Below, piece after piece: positions 45,501-51,328 of a stretch of DNA of 64,000 bases. The stretch lies in assembly GCA_907163375.1 (NCBI GenBank), contig CAJQUW010016142.1:248001-312000 (forward strand), in the 5' to 3' direction. Under the pieces are notes generated by a model that searched no databases, was not told the DNA's origin, and saw nothing but the letters and a program-made list of their open reading frames with translations. A program made the translations under genes and the position numbers. Source of the DNA: Prostheceraeus crozeri (taxonomy: Eukaryota > Platyhelminthes > Polycladida > Euryleptidae). Each line of letters opens with the position of its first letter. Positions within the stretch are counted from its first letter, which is position 1.

Positions 45501-47877
45501 TCTGATTGCTATGGTCTTTAATTACTTCGATTTACTAATTATATCACAATTAAACGAACGCGAAGCGAGACATGTCAGACCGCGTGACCAATGATTTCTG
45601 AAAGAATTTCTAAATTATCAGATTGCAGATTTCACAGACACTTGGAAAACATAGATTTCATAGAGATCAGATATCTATGCTATTGTCCTCTCTGGAGAAG
45701 ACAATAGATGACTAGAATGGCACCAGTTTAGACTCTGACATCGGGTCTAGTTCAGGACTTCTGTCTTTAATTTGAGATAACTTACATTTACATTATGCAT
45801 AACCTACATTTTCCACACAGAATAAGATCGAAAGGAGAGATGTCAACTGTTTGAATATGAATGAAATTGGACCGTTAACAAAGCCTGTAGACGACATGAA
45901 AGAAAATTATAAAAATCGATCCTGTGCACACAGACTTATGATTCATTCTTCTATTTTTTGCATGATTGATCTTCATAATCCATTGCAAACGATCCTGAAC
46001 AGAATGACATTCCAGCATGCTTCCAGACGATTCTACGGGCGATTTTGTGATTTCATCTGTATTTGTCAGCCATGTCATTGATCTTCATAAATTGATAATC
46101 GTTTCGAATGAATTATCTTTCATGTTATCAAGATGTCAGTCTCATTCTATTAAGCATCAACTTGTTTACCAATTCATCAAGAATTTTCTGATCTCTTCGG
46201 TAGACATGGTAGACATTTCGTGACTTATCGTCCACATTTATCACTGCAATTACAATCATTTCAGGTACAATTGATTGATGCGACGAAATAGCGTCAATGA
46301 GATTTGCATGTTGTCATTGCATATGTCCAATGTAAGTAATTATTAAGTACTAAAAGCACAGAATTAGATTGTTTGACCGTGTCACTTTGCTAGAAGTGCA
46401 AACTGATTCAAACAAATGGCACATACGGTAACTTAATAAGTGGGCAAAAAGAAATTTTTAATACCTTACAGAGATAGGAAAAATAGTCGTGCGTCGGTTG
46501 CGGATTGCTCTGAATTCCTTCAAAATGCTCCGATCGCCACGACTCCTTCAGATTCGAAGAATTCAGATAATTGCGCAAAGGTTCTCTCGATAATGTTAGG
46601 CCCTCCGATCATTTTAAAAAAAGTTAGCAGGCGCATGAAAAAACGTTCACAAACTTCTCTGTAGAACTTGACATCGTCTGTGTCTCTTTGCTGTGTGATC
46701 CGGTTGATAACAGTCACTGAAACTTTGCACAATTTGGCGTGTTTAATGTTGAACAGGCTGCTCATTGTTCGATTGCTATGGCATTATGTCAGCAGATTGT
46801 GCATTTCATTTACGTTACATGTTCCAGTGCTTCCCTTCTAGTCAAACGGAAGAAGAGACGACCTGTCTAATTCTGTGACTAAAAGTCTTCCTTCTGATGG
46901 ATCGGATCCACCGGCAGAATTGCGAACTATAAACACTGAATGACACATTCACAAATGGCTCTGTTTTCAATTCATTTTGACTTTGTTAAGAACACATTTT
47001 GGAGATATTTCATGTCCGCTCTAGATAATATAGATATCTAATAATCCCATCTCTATGGCAGATCTTTAGTAGCAAATTGGTTTGTCCATAGAGATCAGAT
47101 ATCTATGCTATTATCCTCTCTTGTGTGGAGAGGACACAGACTTATGATTTATCCATTTCTATGACACAATGATCTATGCCACCTAGACATCAGCACATGC
47201 ATCAGCATTTAAGACGGCTCTTCGGATTTTTGAAATGTTTATCGATGGCTTTGTATCATGGAACAAATTTGAAGGACCTCTGTTTTTGAAACTCATTCGT
47301 TTTGGATCTGAGTGTTGAATTCGTCAGATATAGCCTTAGCAAGTACATAAATCGGTTAAATGTGCTGCATTGCACTTGCAAAGAATTTGCACTTATTATA
47401 CTTGCCAATCTCACAATAGTGGGTGCAAGTGAATTGGAACACGCTGGGCTGTAACTTCTTACACCGCTGCTGTGCGACAATAGAACCTTTTTGCTCTACT
47501 TACAACAAAATGCAGTAGTGTGTCGCAAAATTCCAAATAATTTTCATTCATTTATAATAACGGTGCTTGCTACTTCTACAATGTTTTGCTTCAGATCTGG
47601 TTCCTTGGCGGCGAATATCAGAGAAATTCTGCTCACACGAGGGCAGGCTGGCCTTGGCTTCTCAATCGTCGGAGGATTCGGTAGTCCCCACGGTGACCTC
47701 CCCATTTTCGTGAAGACAATTTTCCCCACCGGTGCCGCTCATGCCGACGGTCGGCTGAAGCGCGGCGACCAAATCATTGCCGTGAATGACCAGAGCTTCG
47801 AAGGCATCACTCATGAACAGGCAGTGCGCATCCTAAAGAAAGCCCGAGGAGAAATTCTCATCAAAGTTGTGTCCTAG
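472..47877 (+). CDS. Patj/Mpdz: Multi-PDZ scaffold protein, MPDZ/PATJ family, 3' part (9 exons)
   Basis: Split coding sequence: join of 472-570, 3844-4075, 17090-17325, 24431-24739, 37396-37512, 40226-40352, 43992-44143, 44204-44349 and 47595-47877. All junctions are GT-AG and phases agree throughout (0,1,0,0,0,1,0,2), giving 1701 bases: 566 residues and TAG. Five PDZ domains lie at about residues 1-80 (N-terminal strand missing), 166-249, 260-343, 376-462 and 480-566, with carboxylate-binding loops GFGF, GLGI, GLGI, SFGF and GLGF. Family knowledge: MPDZ and PATJ are non-catalytic scaffolds at tight junctions and apical polarity complexes (Crumbs/Pals1, claudins, receptors). The CPIVP linker, [11 protein letters not shown] and SPHGDLPIF match the last four PDZ domains of vertebrate MPDZ; some stretches are closer to PATJ. 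The L27 domain and earlier PDZ domains must lie upstream of the window. Confidence 0.93.
571..3843. other. Intron of the PDZ gene, 3.3 kb
   Basis: AT-rich intron bounded by a GTGAGA donor and a TTTCTTTAACAG acceptor. All open frames in it are short, low-complexity and without recognisable domains on either strand. No transposon ends or palindromes were seen. Confidence 0.7.
3844..4075 (+). CDS. Patj/Mpdz: Exon b: second half of the PDZ domain plus Pro-rich linker
   Basis: Seventy-seven codons plus one base (ends in phase 1), donor GTAAGA. It opens with [15 protein letters not shown], the conserved PDZ segment in which an Asp/Asn-Gly-x-Leu turn leads into GD-x-I-L-x-x-N, then helix B and the last strand ([10 protein letters not shown]). 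A basic, proline-rich inter-domain linker follows ([10 protein letters not shown]). It joins the preceding exon in phase 0 without loss of any PDZ core element, which supports direct splicing across the 3.3-kb intron. Confidence 0.92.
4438..4933. repeat. Dispersed ~500-bp repeat, copy A
   Basis: Aligns over its whole length with 46361-46869 in the same orientation, with scattered substitutions and small indels. Shared landmarks include TTAGATTGTTT near the left end, GGGCAAAAAGAAATTTTTA, CTTCAGATTCGAAGAATTCA and GTCAGCAGATTGTG near the right end. Neither copy shows terminal inverted repeats, a conserved protein or an obvious target duplication. It is an unclassified interspersed repeat in introns of one gene. 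A later word at 5311-5337 (GTCCCTACTGCAATTCTTCA) also repeats 4269-4295, so the unit may be larger. Confidence 0.75.
7150..7700 (-). pseudogene. LINE reverse transcriptase C-terminal fragment
   Basis: Read on the minus strand, several frames together give the tail of a non-LTR retrotransposon polyprotein. Segments such as [49 protein letters not shown] and [13 protein letters not shown] have the spacing of the thumb and C-terminal region seen in RTE/L2-like reverse transcriptases (normally YGSETW, then HVMRM, then W-x-x-x-V-x-x-D-L). The frame is broken by several stops and shifts, so this is a dead, 5'-truncated copy. Its exact clade is not certain. Confidence 0.7.
9074..9835. mobile_element. 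Fold-back MITE, 762 bp, copy 1 of a three-copy family
   Basis: Near-perfect palindrome: the left arm (9074 to about 9445) is the reverse complement of the right arm (about 9468 to 9835), leaving a loop of roughly 20 bp. The right end, read inward, is TAGTCCGGGAGCTACTGAC; the left end is a diverged version. Candidate 3-bp target duplications AGA lie at 9071-9073 and 9836-9838. The same terminal sequence ends the elements at 38068-39151 and 60265-61012. It has no coding capacity. Such a palindrome would fold into a hairpin of about 370 bp if transcribed or single-stranded. Confidence 0.85.
10738..11390. repeat. Inverted repeat pair (fold-back element)
   Basis: The segment at about 10740-10880 (landmark ACTTATGGGTTATCTCCCCC) is the diverged reverse complement of about 11252-11384, including a shared block of TTTCAAATTTGTCT and AATCGTCAC. 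The arms are about 135 bp and enclose about 370 bp without coding features. Ends and target duplications are not clear. It is unrelated in sequence to the TAGTCCGGGAGC family. Confidence 0.7.
12104..12921. mobile_element. Penelope-like element fragment with inverted arms
   Basis: A GIY-YIG coding fragment on the minus strand is flanked by inverted repeats. The left arm (12297-12394) matches the reverse complement of 12800-12895 almost base for base. The outer arm continues at 12104-12124 against 12896-12921, so about 170 bp (12125-12296) interrupts the left arm only. The minus-strand reading frame ends inside the left arm. Penelope-like retroelements are known for terminal repeats in direct or inverted arrangement and for 5'-truncated, partly inverted copies; this architecture fits that. 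Confidence 0.75.
12372..12731 (-). pseudogene. GIY-YIG endonuclease domain of a Penelope-like retroelement (fragment)
   Basis: A 119-codon open frame with GVVYRLNC (the GIY strand), [20 protein letters not shown] (YIG-like strand plus the catalytic Arg helix), [15 protein letters not shown] and [13 protein letters not shown]. This order (YxG, GESxRxLxxRxxxH, H-x-x-x-T-GH-x-x-DW, RE-x-x-x-x-R-x-x-KE) is the hallmark of the C-terminal endonuclease of Penelope-like elements and is distinct from UvrC or intron GIY-YIG proteins. The reverse transcriptase that should precede it is missing. The local frame is intact, but without the polymerase it cannot be autonomous. Confidence 0.87.
13444..13522 (-). 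repeat. tRNA-like SINE head
   Basis: On the minus strand the sequence reads GTGGCCTTGTGGTGGAGTG (box A-like) and, about 40 bases later, GTGTTCGAACC (box B-like), with the spacing of a tRNA-derived RNA polymerase III promoter. Cloverleaf pairing is poor and there is no CCA-adjacent acceptor stem, so it is better explained as the head of a tRNA-derived SINE than as a functional tRNA gene. The SINE body and its tail were not delimited. Confidence 0.5.
14962..15339 (+). CDS. Unassigned 125-codon open frame
   Basis: An open frame with a balanced amino-acid mix ([57 protein letters not shown]), unlike the AT-driven random frames around it. No family is recognised. It lies inside an intron of the PDZ gene on the same strand. 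It could be an exon of an unknown nested gene or, more likely, a remnant of a mobile element: the sequence just downstream (15590-15625) shares the word ATTGCAGCTCCA and its surroundings with 7930-7950 near the LINE fragment. Expression is unproven. Confidence 0.25.
   Translation: MHNVDLINAELPLYLTYLLNGYNSSCQKRVEELPRHIVSPYVQEYLAEAHGDQAHNASMRCALLHASGTWPRIVNDHTPLVRNENGMCSVKFFERRYMRELRNMLHLHDLGSHVPKLLARKPDWK
16135..17000. repeat. Paired CCCAAT-rich blocks flanking an AGGCCTA-rich segment
   Basis: Two direct blocks, about 16150-16230 and 16905-16990, are built of CCCAAT/CCCAAC words (shared core GCCCAATCCCAACCCAATCC) followed by ATTGGGATCCCAAT palindromes. The 670 bp between them is rich in AGGCCTA words. 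The right block lies within 100 bp of the exon at 17090. The pair could be terminal repeats of a small element or independent expansions of a simple hexamer. Confidence 0.6.
17090..17325 (+). CDS. Patj/Mpdz: Exon c: Ser/Pro/Lys-rich linker and start of the second PDZ domain
   Basis: Begins in phase 1 after TCTCTCAACAG and ends in phase 0 at a GTACGT donor. The first 45 codons are a charged Ser/Pro-rich linker ([18 protein letters not shown]). Then comes [15 protein letters not shown] and [15 protein letters not shown], the N-terminal strand and GLGI loop of the PDZ domain that in vertebrate MPDZ is number 10 and in PATJ number 8. The CPIVP motif ahead of this domain is shared by both vertebrate paralogs and is the best single diagnostic of family membership here. 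Confidence 0.95.
18118..18508. repeat. Long near-perfect palindrome containing a tRNA-like sequence
   Basis: The left arm (18118 to about 18290) and right arm (about 18320 to 18508) are reverse complements over some 170 bp, with one 18-bp length difference near the outer end. Each arm carries GGTGCGAGCTTGTCTCCACC followed by GGTTTGATTCCTGGGTC, which matches the polymerase III box B consensus (GGTTYGANNCC), so the element looks like two tRNA-related SINE heads in opposite orientation. The 9-mer AGCTGTGAT occurs just outside both ends (18081 and 18509) and may be a target duplication. Confidence 0.75.
20187..20990 (-). pseudogene. CR1/jockey-type LINE reverse transcriptase fragment
   Basis: On the minus strand, successive frames read [47 protein letters not shown] (catalytic YADD at 20805-20816), [14 protein letters not shown], then [20 protein letters not shown] and [20 protein letters not shown]. 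This is the palm and thumb of a non-LTR reverse transcriptase in the correct order. The SG-x-PQGS-x-LGP motif and the D-L-KW-x-x-HID-E-I-L-K-K motif favour the jockey/CR1 side of the LINE tree. At least two frameshifts and several stops interrupt it. The endonuclease and 3' UTR are missing or unrecognisable. Confidence 0.85.
22185..22298 (-). repeat. tRNA-derived SINE with an RTE/V-SINE-like tail
   Basis: Reading the minus strand gives GTGGCACAGTGGTTAAGTGC (box A-like), then GGTTCCAGAGGTCGAG in the box B position, then GGAAGGGCATCCGGCATAAA. The last word is a widespread 3' sequence in SINEs mobilised by RTE/L2-type LINEs. The adjacent sequence at 22350-22440 (GTAGTGCACTGACC followed by GCGGGTCCGAGTCG) looks like another tRNA-like head on the plus strand, but more weakly. 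Confidence 0.6.
24431..24739 (+). CDS. Patj/Mpdz: Exon d: rest of the second PDZ and start of the third PDZ
   Basis: One hundred and three codons, phase 0 at both ends, between TTTCTTTCAG and GTAAGT. It reads [20 protein letters not shown] and [20 protein letters not shown], which finishes the PDZ started in the previous exon. A short linker ([13 protein letters not shown]) and the first half of the next PDZ follow ([20 protein letters not shown]). The very short spacer between the two domains is a conserved feature of this tandem pair in MPDZ/PATJ, so the two domains probably pack as a supramodule. The exon boundary after SEV falls at the vertebrate position SDI/VKGG. Confidence 0.96.
26893..27110 (+). 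pseudogene. RTE-like LINE reverse transcriptase remnant
   Basis: Frames on the plus strand give YLGQS, then [18 protein letters not shown] and, after frame changes, [14 protein letters not shown] and TLKTHTAWL. The order YLG-Q, then D-x-x-x-E-I-x-R-R-I-x-x-x-W-x-x-FGK-x-S, is the signature between the palm and thumb of RTE/Craft-like reverse transcriptases. Only about 70 codons remain and the frame is shifted at least twice. It is a small, old, dead fragment. Confidence 0.6.
29928..30152 (+). CDS. Unassigned 74-codon frame in a GC-richer patch
   Basis: Within an AT-rich intron, about 29880-30150 is noticeably richer in G+C and CpG. It carries an ATG-led frame of balanced composition ([56 protein letters not shown]). 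No family is recognised, and an in-frame stop lies shortly upstream. Options are an internal promoter region with a first exon, an exon of a nested gene, or chance. Nothing in the sequence decides between them. Confidence 0.2.
   Translation: MTRFDTRLRQTPTFSSSPAASAEDSVSSSRQFTRRTLEDELKGAVRCFDVRADEFEVGSGEGRLPLTTWASKVR
31385..32120. mobile_element. Fold-back element, ~0.7 kb
   Basis: Left-arm landmarks CAAATAATAAAGC, TCTGTAGGAACATC and GCCCCACTGGGAAAGTTGCC recur as diverged reverse complements at 32089-32100, about 32010-32025 and about 31840-31855. The arms total about 320 bp each and meet around 31765-31790. The outermost 20 bp match only weakly, so the termini and any target duplication are uncertain. 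It is unrelated to the TAGTCCGGGAGC family. No coding sequence is seen. Confidence 0.7.
33227..33340. repeat. Small inverted repeat
   Basis: AAGATTTGTGCTTCATTGCA at 33227 is inverted at 33323-33340 (GAAGCACAAATCTT), and TTGCAATAAA is paired with TTTATTGCAATAA inside the same arms. The whole unit is 114 bp and could be a tiny MITE. Confidence 0.6.
36935..37155. repeat. 41-bp minisatellite, about 5.3 units
   Basis: The word GATTCAAA or GATTCAAG starts at 36938, 36979, 37020, 37061, 37102 and 37143, an exact 41-bp period. Each unit reads roughly GATTCAAACTCTAAGAAAG followed by TAAAATGAAAGCATTGACTACT. Units differ by a few substitutions and no indels. It ends 240 bp before the exon at 37396. Confidence 0.9.
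37396..37512 (+). CDS. Patj/Mpdz: Exon e: second half of the third PDZ domain
   Basis: Thirty-nine codons, phase 0 at both ends, acceptor CACTTCCAG and donor GTAAGA. It reads [20 protein letters not shown] and [19 protein letters not shown]. This matches the VKGG-x-A-x-x-DGRL-x-x-GDQIL-x-VN-x-ED-R stretch of the corresponding MPDZ/PATJ domain; the QE-x-VATILK ending is closer to PATJ. It contributes helix A, strand D and helix B of the domain that starts in exon d and ends in exon f. Confidence 0.95.
37513..40225. other. Intron of the PDZ gene, 2.7 kb
   Basis: About 40 percent of this intron is a diverged copy of the fold-back family (38068-39151). The flanks 37513-38060 and 39160-40225 show nothing else recognisable. 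Confidence 0.7.
38068..39151. mobile_element. Fold-back MITE, 1084 bp, diverged copy 2 of the family
   Basis: The left end TACTGCGAGAGCTGCTGAC and the right end (inverted, TAGCACGAGAGCAACTGAC) are diverged versions of the terminal repeat of the copies at 9074 and 60265. Inner arms 38150-38400 and 38848-39100 are reverse complements (shared CAACTGATGTTATTGTTGCA and AGATAAACAAACAGACTGTC). A 450-bp unpaired centre separates them. Flanking trinucleotides AAT and CAT are only approximate duplications, consistent with an old insertion. The open frame at 38966-39322 overlaps the right arm and is not considered a gene. Confidence 0.75.
40226..40352 (+). CDS. Patj/Mpdz: Exon f: end of the third PDZ domain and linker
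   Basis: Forty-two codons plus one base, after TTTTTCCTCTTCAG and before [21 protein letters not shown] supplies the last strands of the third PDZ, equivalent to the GTVTLEVGR-type ending in vertebrates. A basic Ser-rich linker follows ([18 protein letters not shown]). It leaves one base (phase 1) that is completed by GG at 43992. Confidence 0.9.
40353..43991. other. Intron of the PDZ gene, 3.6 kb
   Basis: Holds a phase-compatible acceptor at 40553 that would open a short alternative terminal exon, a pyrimidine-rich CT run (about 40880-40960) and an 80-bp inverted repeat around 41080-41160 (CGAGTCGTG against CACGACTC). The rest, 41200-43980, is AT-rich and shows nothing I can name. Confidence 0.65.
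43992..44143 (+). CDS. Patj/Mpdz: Exon g: first half of the fourth PDZ domain
   Basis: Starts in phase 1 (G from the previous exon plus GG) after CATTTCCATCAG and ends in phase 0 at GTAAAT. It reads [40 protein letters not shown] and [10 protein letters not shown]. The loop is SFGF instead of GLGF. The layout with a long strand B-C loop and IPI-x-VASV matches the penultimate PDZ of MPDZ and PATJ (GISIAGG...GSPLGDVPIFIA). The longest ATG frame here is a different, wrong frame; the splice phases decide this one. Confidence 0.88.
44144..44203. other. 60-bp intron
   Basis: GTAAAT...TTTTTCAG. It is by far the shortest intron of the gene; the others are 2.7-13 kb. Reading frames on both sides need its removal to complete the fourth PDZ (SDQLK joined to VTDRIVSI). 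Confidence 0.85.
44204..44349 (+). CDS. Patj/Mpdz: Exon h: second half of the fourth PDZ domain
   Basis: Forty-eight codons plus two bases (phase 2), donor [26 protein letters not shown] and [19 protein letters not shown] provide the VGDRIV-x-I-x-G strand, helix B and the final strand of the penultimate PDZ; the usual Gly of GDR is Thr here. A short Arg/Ser/Met linker ([10 protein letters not shown]) leads to the last domain. Confidence 0.9.
44350..47594. other. Intron of the PDZ gene, 3.2 kb
   Basis: Contains a CG-containing TTTTCGCG-word segment (44805-45300), a pair of 35-bp direct repeats (45659-45693 and 47087-47121) and between them copy B of the dispersed 500-bp repeat (46361-46869). 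No coding sequence is recognised. Confidence 0.65.
46361..46869. repeat. Dispersed ~500-bp repeat, copy B
   Basis: Same orientation and nearly the same length as copy A at 4438-4933. Shared blocks include TTAGATTGTTT, GGGCAAAAAGAAATTTTTA, CTTCAGATTCGAAGAATTCA and TATGTCAGCAGATTGTG. Both copies keep scattered short frames, but these are not conserved between them, so coding is unlikely. Confidence 0.75.
47595..47877 (+). CDS. Patj/Mpdz: Exon i: C-terminal PDZ domain and stop
   Basis: Starts with the third base of a codon (AG|A) after TTTTGCTTCAG and ends at TAG (47875-47877). It encodes a complete [43 protein letters not shown] and [20 protein letters not shown], ending in ILIKVVS at the very C terminus. 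SPHGDLPI and [14 protein letters not shown] are almost identical to PDZ13, the last domain of vertebrate MPDZ, which likewise ends two or three residues after the final strand. An ATG further upstream in the same frame lies in the intron and is not the start. Confidence 0.97.
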
Positions 47878-48190
47878 GACGAATTTAGCTTTCTAGGTCC
47901 TCTCTGCTTCGACGAAATCTTTGCATTTATCGTCGGTGAAATCTGGTGCCTCAGGAGGGGAAGTAGGCCTCTCAAACTCCATCTCCTCATCCTGCACGAA
48001 GCATTTAGGCGTTAAGCAGTTATGGTTCGCCGCCCATACGACAACTAGGAGACTTGTACCAGGTCATCTCCTCGACGCCATTCAACACTGTAGTGTCGTC
48101 ATCGCAATGACGAGTTTCCAGATGTTTGTATAAAGTTTTATTATGTCAGAGTATACGCTGAGAGAATAAAATATTTCTTTGTTTCTTTTC
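47878..48190 (+). promoter_or_regulatory. 3' UTR and polyadenylation signal of the PDZ gene
   Basis: AATAAA lies at 48165-48170, 288 bp after the stop codon. It is followed by a T-rich stretch (TTTCTTTGTTTCTTTTCTTC) that could serve as the downstream element. Cleavage would be expected at about 48185-48200. No other AATAAA lies between the stop and this site. Confidence 0.8.
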
Positions 48191-50253
48191 TTCAAACTTT
48201 GATTGGAAAGGGAAACAAACAGCTTTGAAGAGCTGCCAATGTCGGAAATCATTTCTAATGGAGCTTACTCTGAGAGACAAAAGCTTTTGAACAGATATCG
48301 AGGTTTTTTGACGTGCTCCAAAGTAGCAGGCTTTGAGCAATATATTTGCTCTTTGGTTTCGAATCCTGATATTTGCTTTAAATACTGCTAACACAAAAGT
48401 AACTCTTACATCGTTTCATGATACAATTATTTGATCCTGATGGAAAGCATTTTGCTTCTGTAAAGCAGATGCTTTTCACGCTAAGTATAACTACTACCGC
48501 TAGTAAAATTAAACGCATGCATAGATAGTATTTTGAATTGAATTGGAAAGAGCCAAATTTGAAAAATATTGATTTTATTCTTTATTCATTACAATTAATT
48601 TATGTTATCATCCTTTAACTATCTTCAGATAGATCTTCTACCAATTGCATTTTATTCCGCTATCTCGTCATGACGGCAAAATATTTTGATAATTCCCGCA
48701 AGGTTTTCCCACGGCATCAGCTGGTGTCGTCTTGCTTTCTTGAAAGCTTGAACTTGCAGCTTTTCCTGTAGTCAATGTATTTATTCATGGAAGCTTTGCA
48801 GTCTTCATGTAGGTCTACCTTGTGCCTATTAATTTGTCCCAGAGTTATTCACTAGGAAACTTCTAGTGAAAATCAAGCCCGTCTAGACGAATATATTACC
48901 AAAAGATTCTGGGTAAATCCATTTTATATAACATTTGTCAAAAAACGTGTCTTCCGTCTGTAAAATCCTTCGTTCTGAACTGATCTTCATGTTATCATCT
49001 TGATCCTTAGGATCTCCCCTTTTCGGTCATGATAAATTCAAATCGATCCAAAAAAGTTCTTGATGAAAAATTTAGCTCAAAGCAGAAAAAGTACCAAAAA
49101 AGCCTGTCCCCAGCATAGGTAGGCCTACTCTGTCTTAGGGAAGAAATTTCGTTGTGATCTACTTGAATTATGCACATGAAGTTGTGTATCATGTGAAAGT
49201 GCAGGAACCGCACTTTCAACCAGACTGTAATTCAGGATTGTATTTACATTTATTTGGGTTTTTTCTTCAATTAGCCTTTGTCCTCAAAAATTGTCTTCTG
49301 ACAGATACATTTTGTCTTCTGACCGATGCACATTTCTCAACTTAGAAATTATGTTTTTACTTCCTTTATGCGACAAAATACACCATTTGTGCGTCTAGTT
49401 GCTGCATCAAAAGGAAAAAATCAACTGTGGATCATCACAATTGAGTAATTGAGAACTAAAAAAAAATGACTGTATTCTTTCAACCAGACTTTTCTGATTT
49501 TTCTCAAAATTTCAATTTGATGCTGAAACCACGTTTTTATCCGGATCTCATGAAAACTCACATAATTATCAAGAACCACAATGCGATCATGCATGCGACT
49601 TTTTGAAAAGACACTGATTATCATTTTCAAAATCTCGTAAAAAAGCCAAAATGTCCATCAGCCTGAGACCACAAAATTATGTCAGAACACACCTGATGAT
49701 ATATAGCGTACAAATTGTATAATACTAGCGTATACTTGTACAAATTCTCATTTGGCATGGTTGCCACTATGATTTTCGAATTCAGCGTGAAAAATTGAAC
49801 ATTGAACATGCACATTTTCAAAAATTGTCCAAAATGCTGTCATGGTCGACATAAACGACAAATGTTTGTCAGGAGATCCGGGTGTTGTGATAAGGGTATA
49901 TTCATTATCTATTTCAAAACCACATAGACCAGCTGTTGACTGTCTAATCTAATGAAGGCCATTTCTAATGCCGAATCAGTTTCGACGAAGGTCTTGTCTT
50001 ATACGGGCTCTAACAAATGGCAAGGACCTGAATAGCTGCCATTTCATTCAATGCCGGGAATCATCAGCAGGCTTAGTTCATATCTTTCAAGGTTGCCACA
50101 ACTCCGTTTCCGGACGAATTTGATAACAGCGTATTAAGTCAATTATTTGCTATTGAAGCTGTAATCATGTTTTCAAATAGTAGGATACTGTCACAGAATT
50201 TGCTAAAGTCACTTTCACTTAAATGACGACGTTCAGAAGTTGAAATAGAAAGA
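48191..50253. other. Intergenic gap between convergent genes
   Basis: Two kilobases of AT-rich DNA. No coding frame, RNA gene, palindrome or transposon end could be supported. Confidence 0.6.
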
Positions 50254-50259
50254 TTTATT
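50254..50259 (-). promoter_or_regulatory. Polyadenylation signal of the minus-strand gene
   Basis: AATAAA on the minus strand (TTTATT on the plus strand), 52 bp after the stop codon of the minus-strand gene. The two genes end about 2 kb apart, tail to tail. Confidence 0.65.
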
Positions 50260-50310
50260 ACATTCATAAAAAACAGTTCTGTACATATTAGCAATACATA
50301 ATAGTGATGT

Positions 50311-50827
50311 TCATTCATCATCTATTTGGTGAATCACAGAAGACTTCGGGGCTGTACACAGATTGTCATCCACTCGTCTAAGCCATTCAAAGACGTGAAA
50401 ATTCCTTCGCGTTCTCTCTTTCGGCTGACCTTTCTCCCATTGCTCAAGGTCTTCCTTGGTCACAGACTGTTGGATTCTCCCTGGACGTCGAACGCGCGTA
50501 TGCATCTCTTTCTTCATGGCGGCGGCCAGCTGCGGAGCCACCCGAATGGCCTGCGGAAATACAATACGCTTGTTAGATCTCGATCGACTCACTCTCGTGT
50601 CCCCGTATCCGGTAATCCTGTCCAGGGTTTCGTCCATCTTACGCAGTCTCCTCTCTGCGTACGGCTTCAACTCCTTATCCTCCATCCCTGTTGGCATTTC
50701 ACGCGACTCAACAGGTGTTTTCGGAGCTTTTCCCAGAGCTTCGATCTTCTCAGTGACACGAGGAACTCCTGTCGAGCTTTCTGGCCGGTGTCGAAGATCA
50801 GGAAGGAACTCGTCTAGGGGACGGAGA
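50311..50827 (-). CDS. Last coding exon of an unknown, conserved-looking gene
   Basis: On the minus strand an acceptor TTATTTACAG is followed by 517 bases: one base completing a split codon, then an open frame of 171 codons with no ATG needed at its start, and a stop. It reads RPLDEFLPDLRHRPESSTG, KAPKTPVESREMPTGMEDKE, YAERRLRKMDETLDRITGYG, IRVAPQLAAAMKKEMHTRVR and FHVFEWLRRVDDN. It is highly charged, helical and lysine/arginine-rich, with codon use and G+C closer to the PDZ exons than to the transposons. I do not recognise the family. Upstream exons should lie at higher coordinates, across or beyond the nested transposons. Confidence 0.75.
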
Positions 50828-51029
50828 CTGTAAATAATGATGTTATTTAATAATCCACACGGAGAATTCAGTAGACATGGGGCATAAAAAATGTGCAGAG
50901 TCAGATCATATCTCAGCAGAGAGAATTGATTCGGTCAAAAATTGAATATCGCATAAAAGTAAATAGACATGGACATTTTGGATTGTTGCAAATAGTATTA
51001 ATACTAGTTACACATCAATTCTATGTAAC
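50828..51029. other. Intron remnant of the minus-strand gene before the transposon complex
   Basis: AT-rich sequence between the acceptor of the minus-strand exon and the left flank of the pogo-like element. Nothing else is seen. It implies that the pogo-like element inserted into an intron of that gene. Confidence 0.5.
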
Positions 51030-51328
51030 TATGGGTAAACTTTCCTAATTCGGACACTTTTGACTACACCCTATCTAAAGCATTACATTTCACTTGCCTA
51101 ATTTGAACACTCCACTTTCCTAATTATGGACACTACTTGCCTAAATATGGACACTTATGTTGTTGGTTATCAAGCAGTAAGACACGAGAATTACGTCCAA
51201 AAAAGTCTCGATCACCATCTGAAATTATGAATTGAGAAAGTAAAAAAGGTTATCCAACTTCGTATTAATTATATTGATGTACGTGTAGCATAGGACTAGT
51301 CAAACTCTGTCAATGAAATTCAGTCAAG

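Noticed and set aside
50326..50833. Plus-strand frames of 163 and 125 codons
   Set aside because: Antisense shadows of the minus-strand exon, which has better composition, a splice acceptor and a polyadenylation signal.
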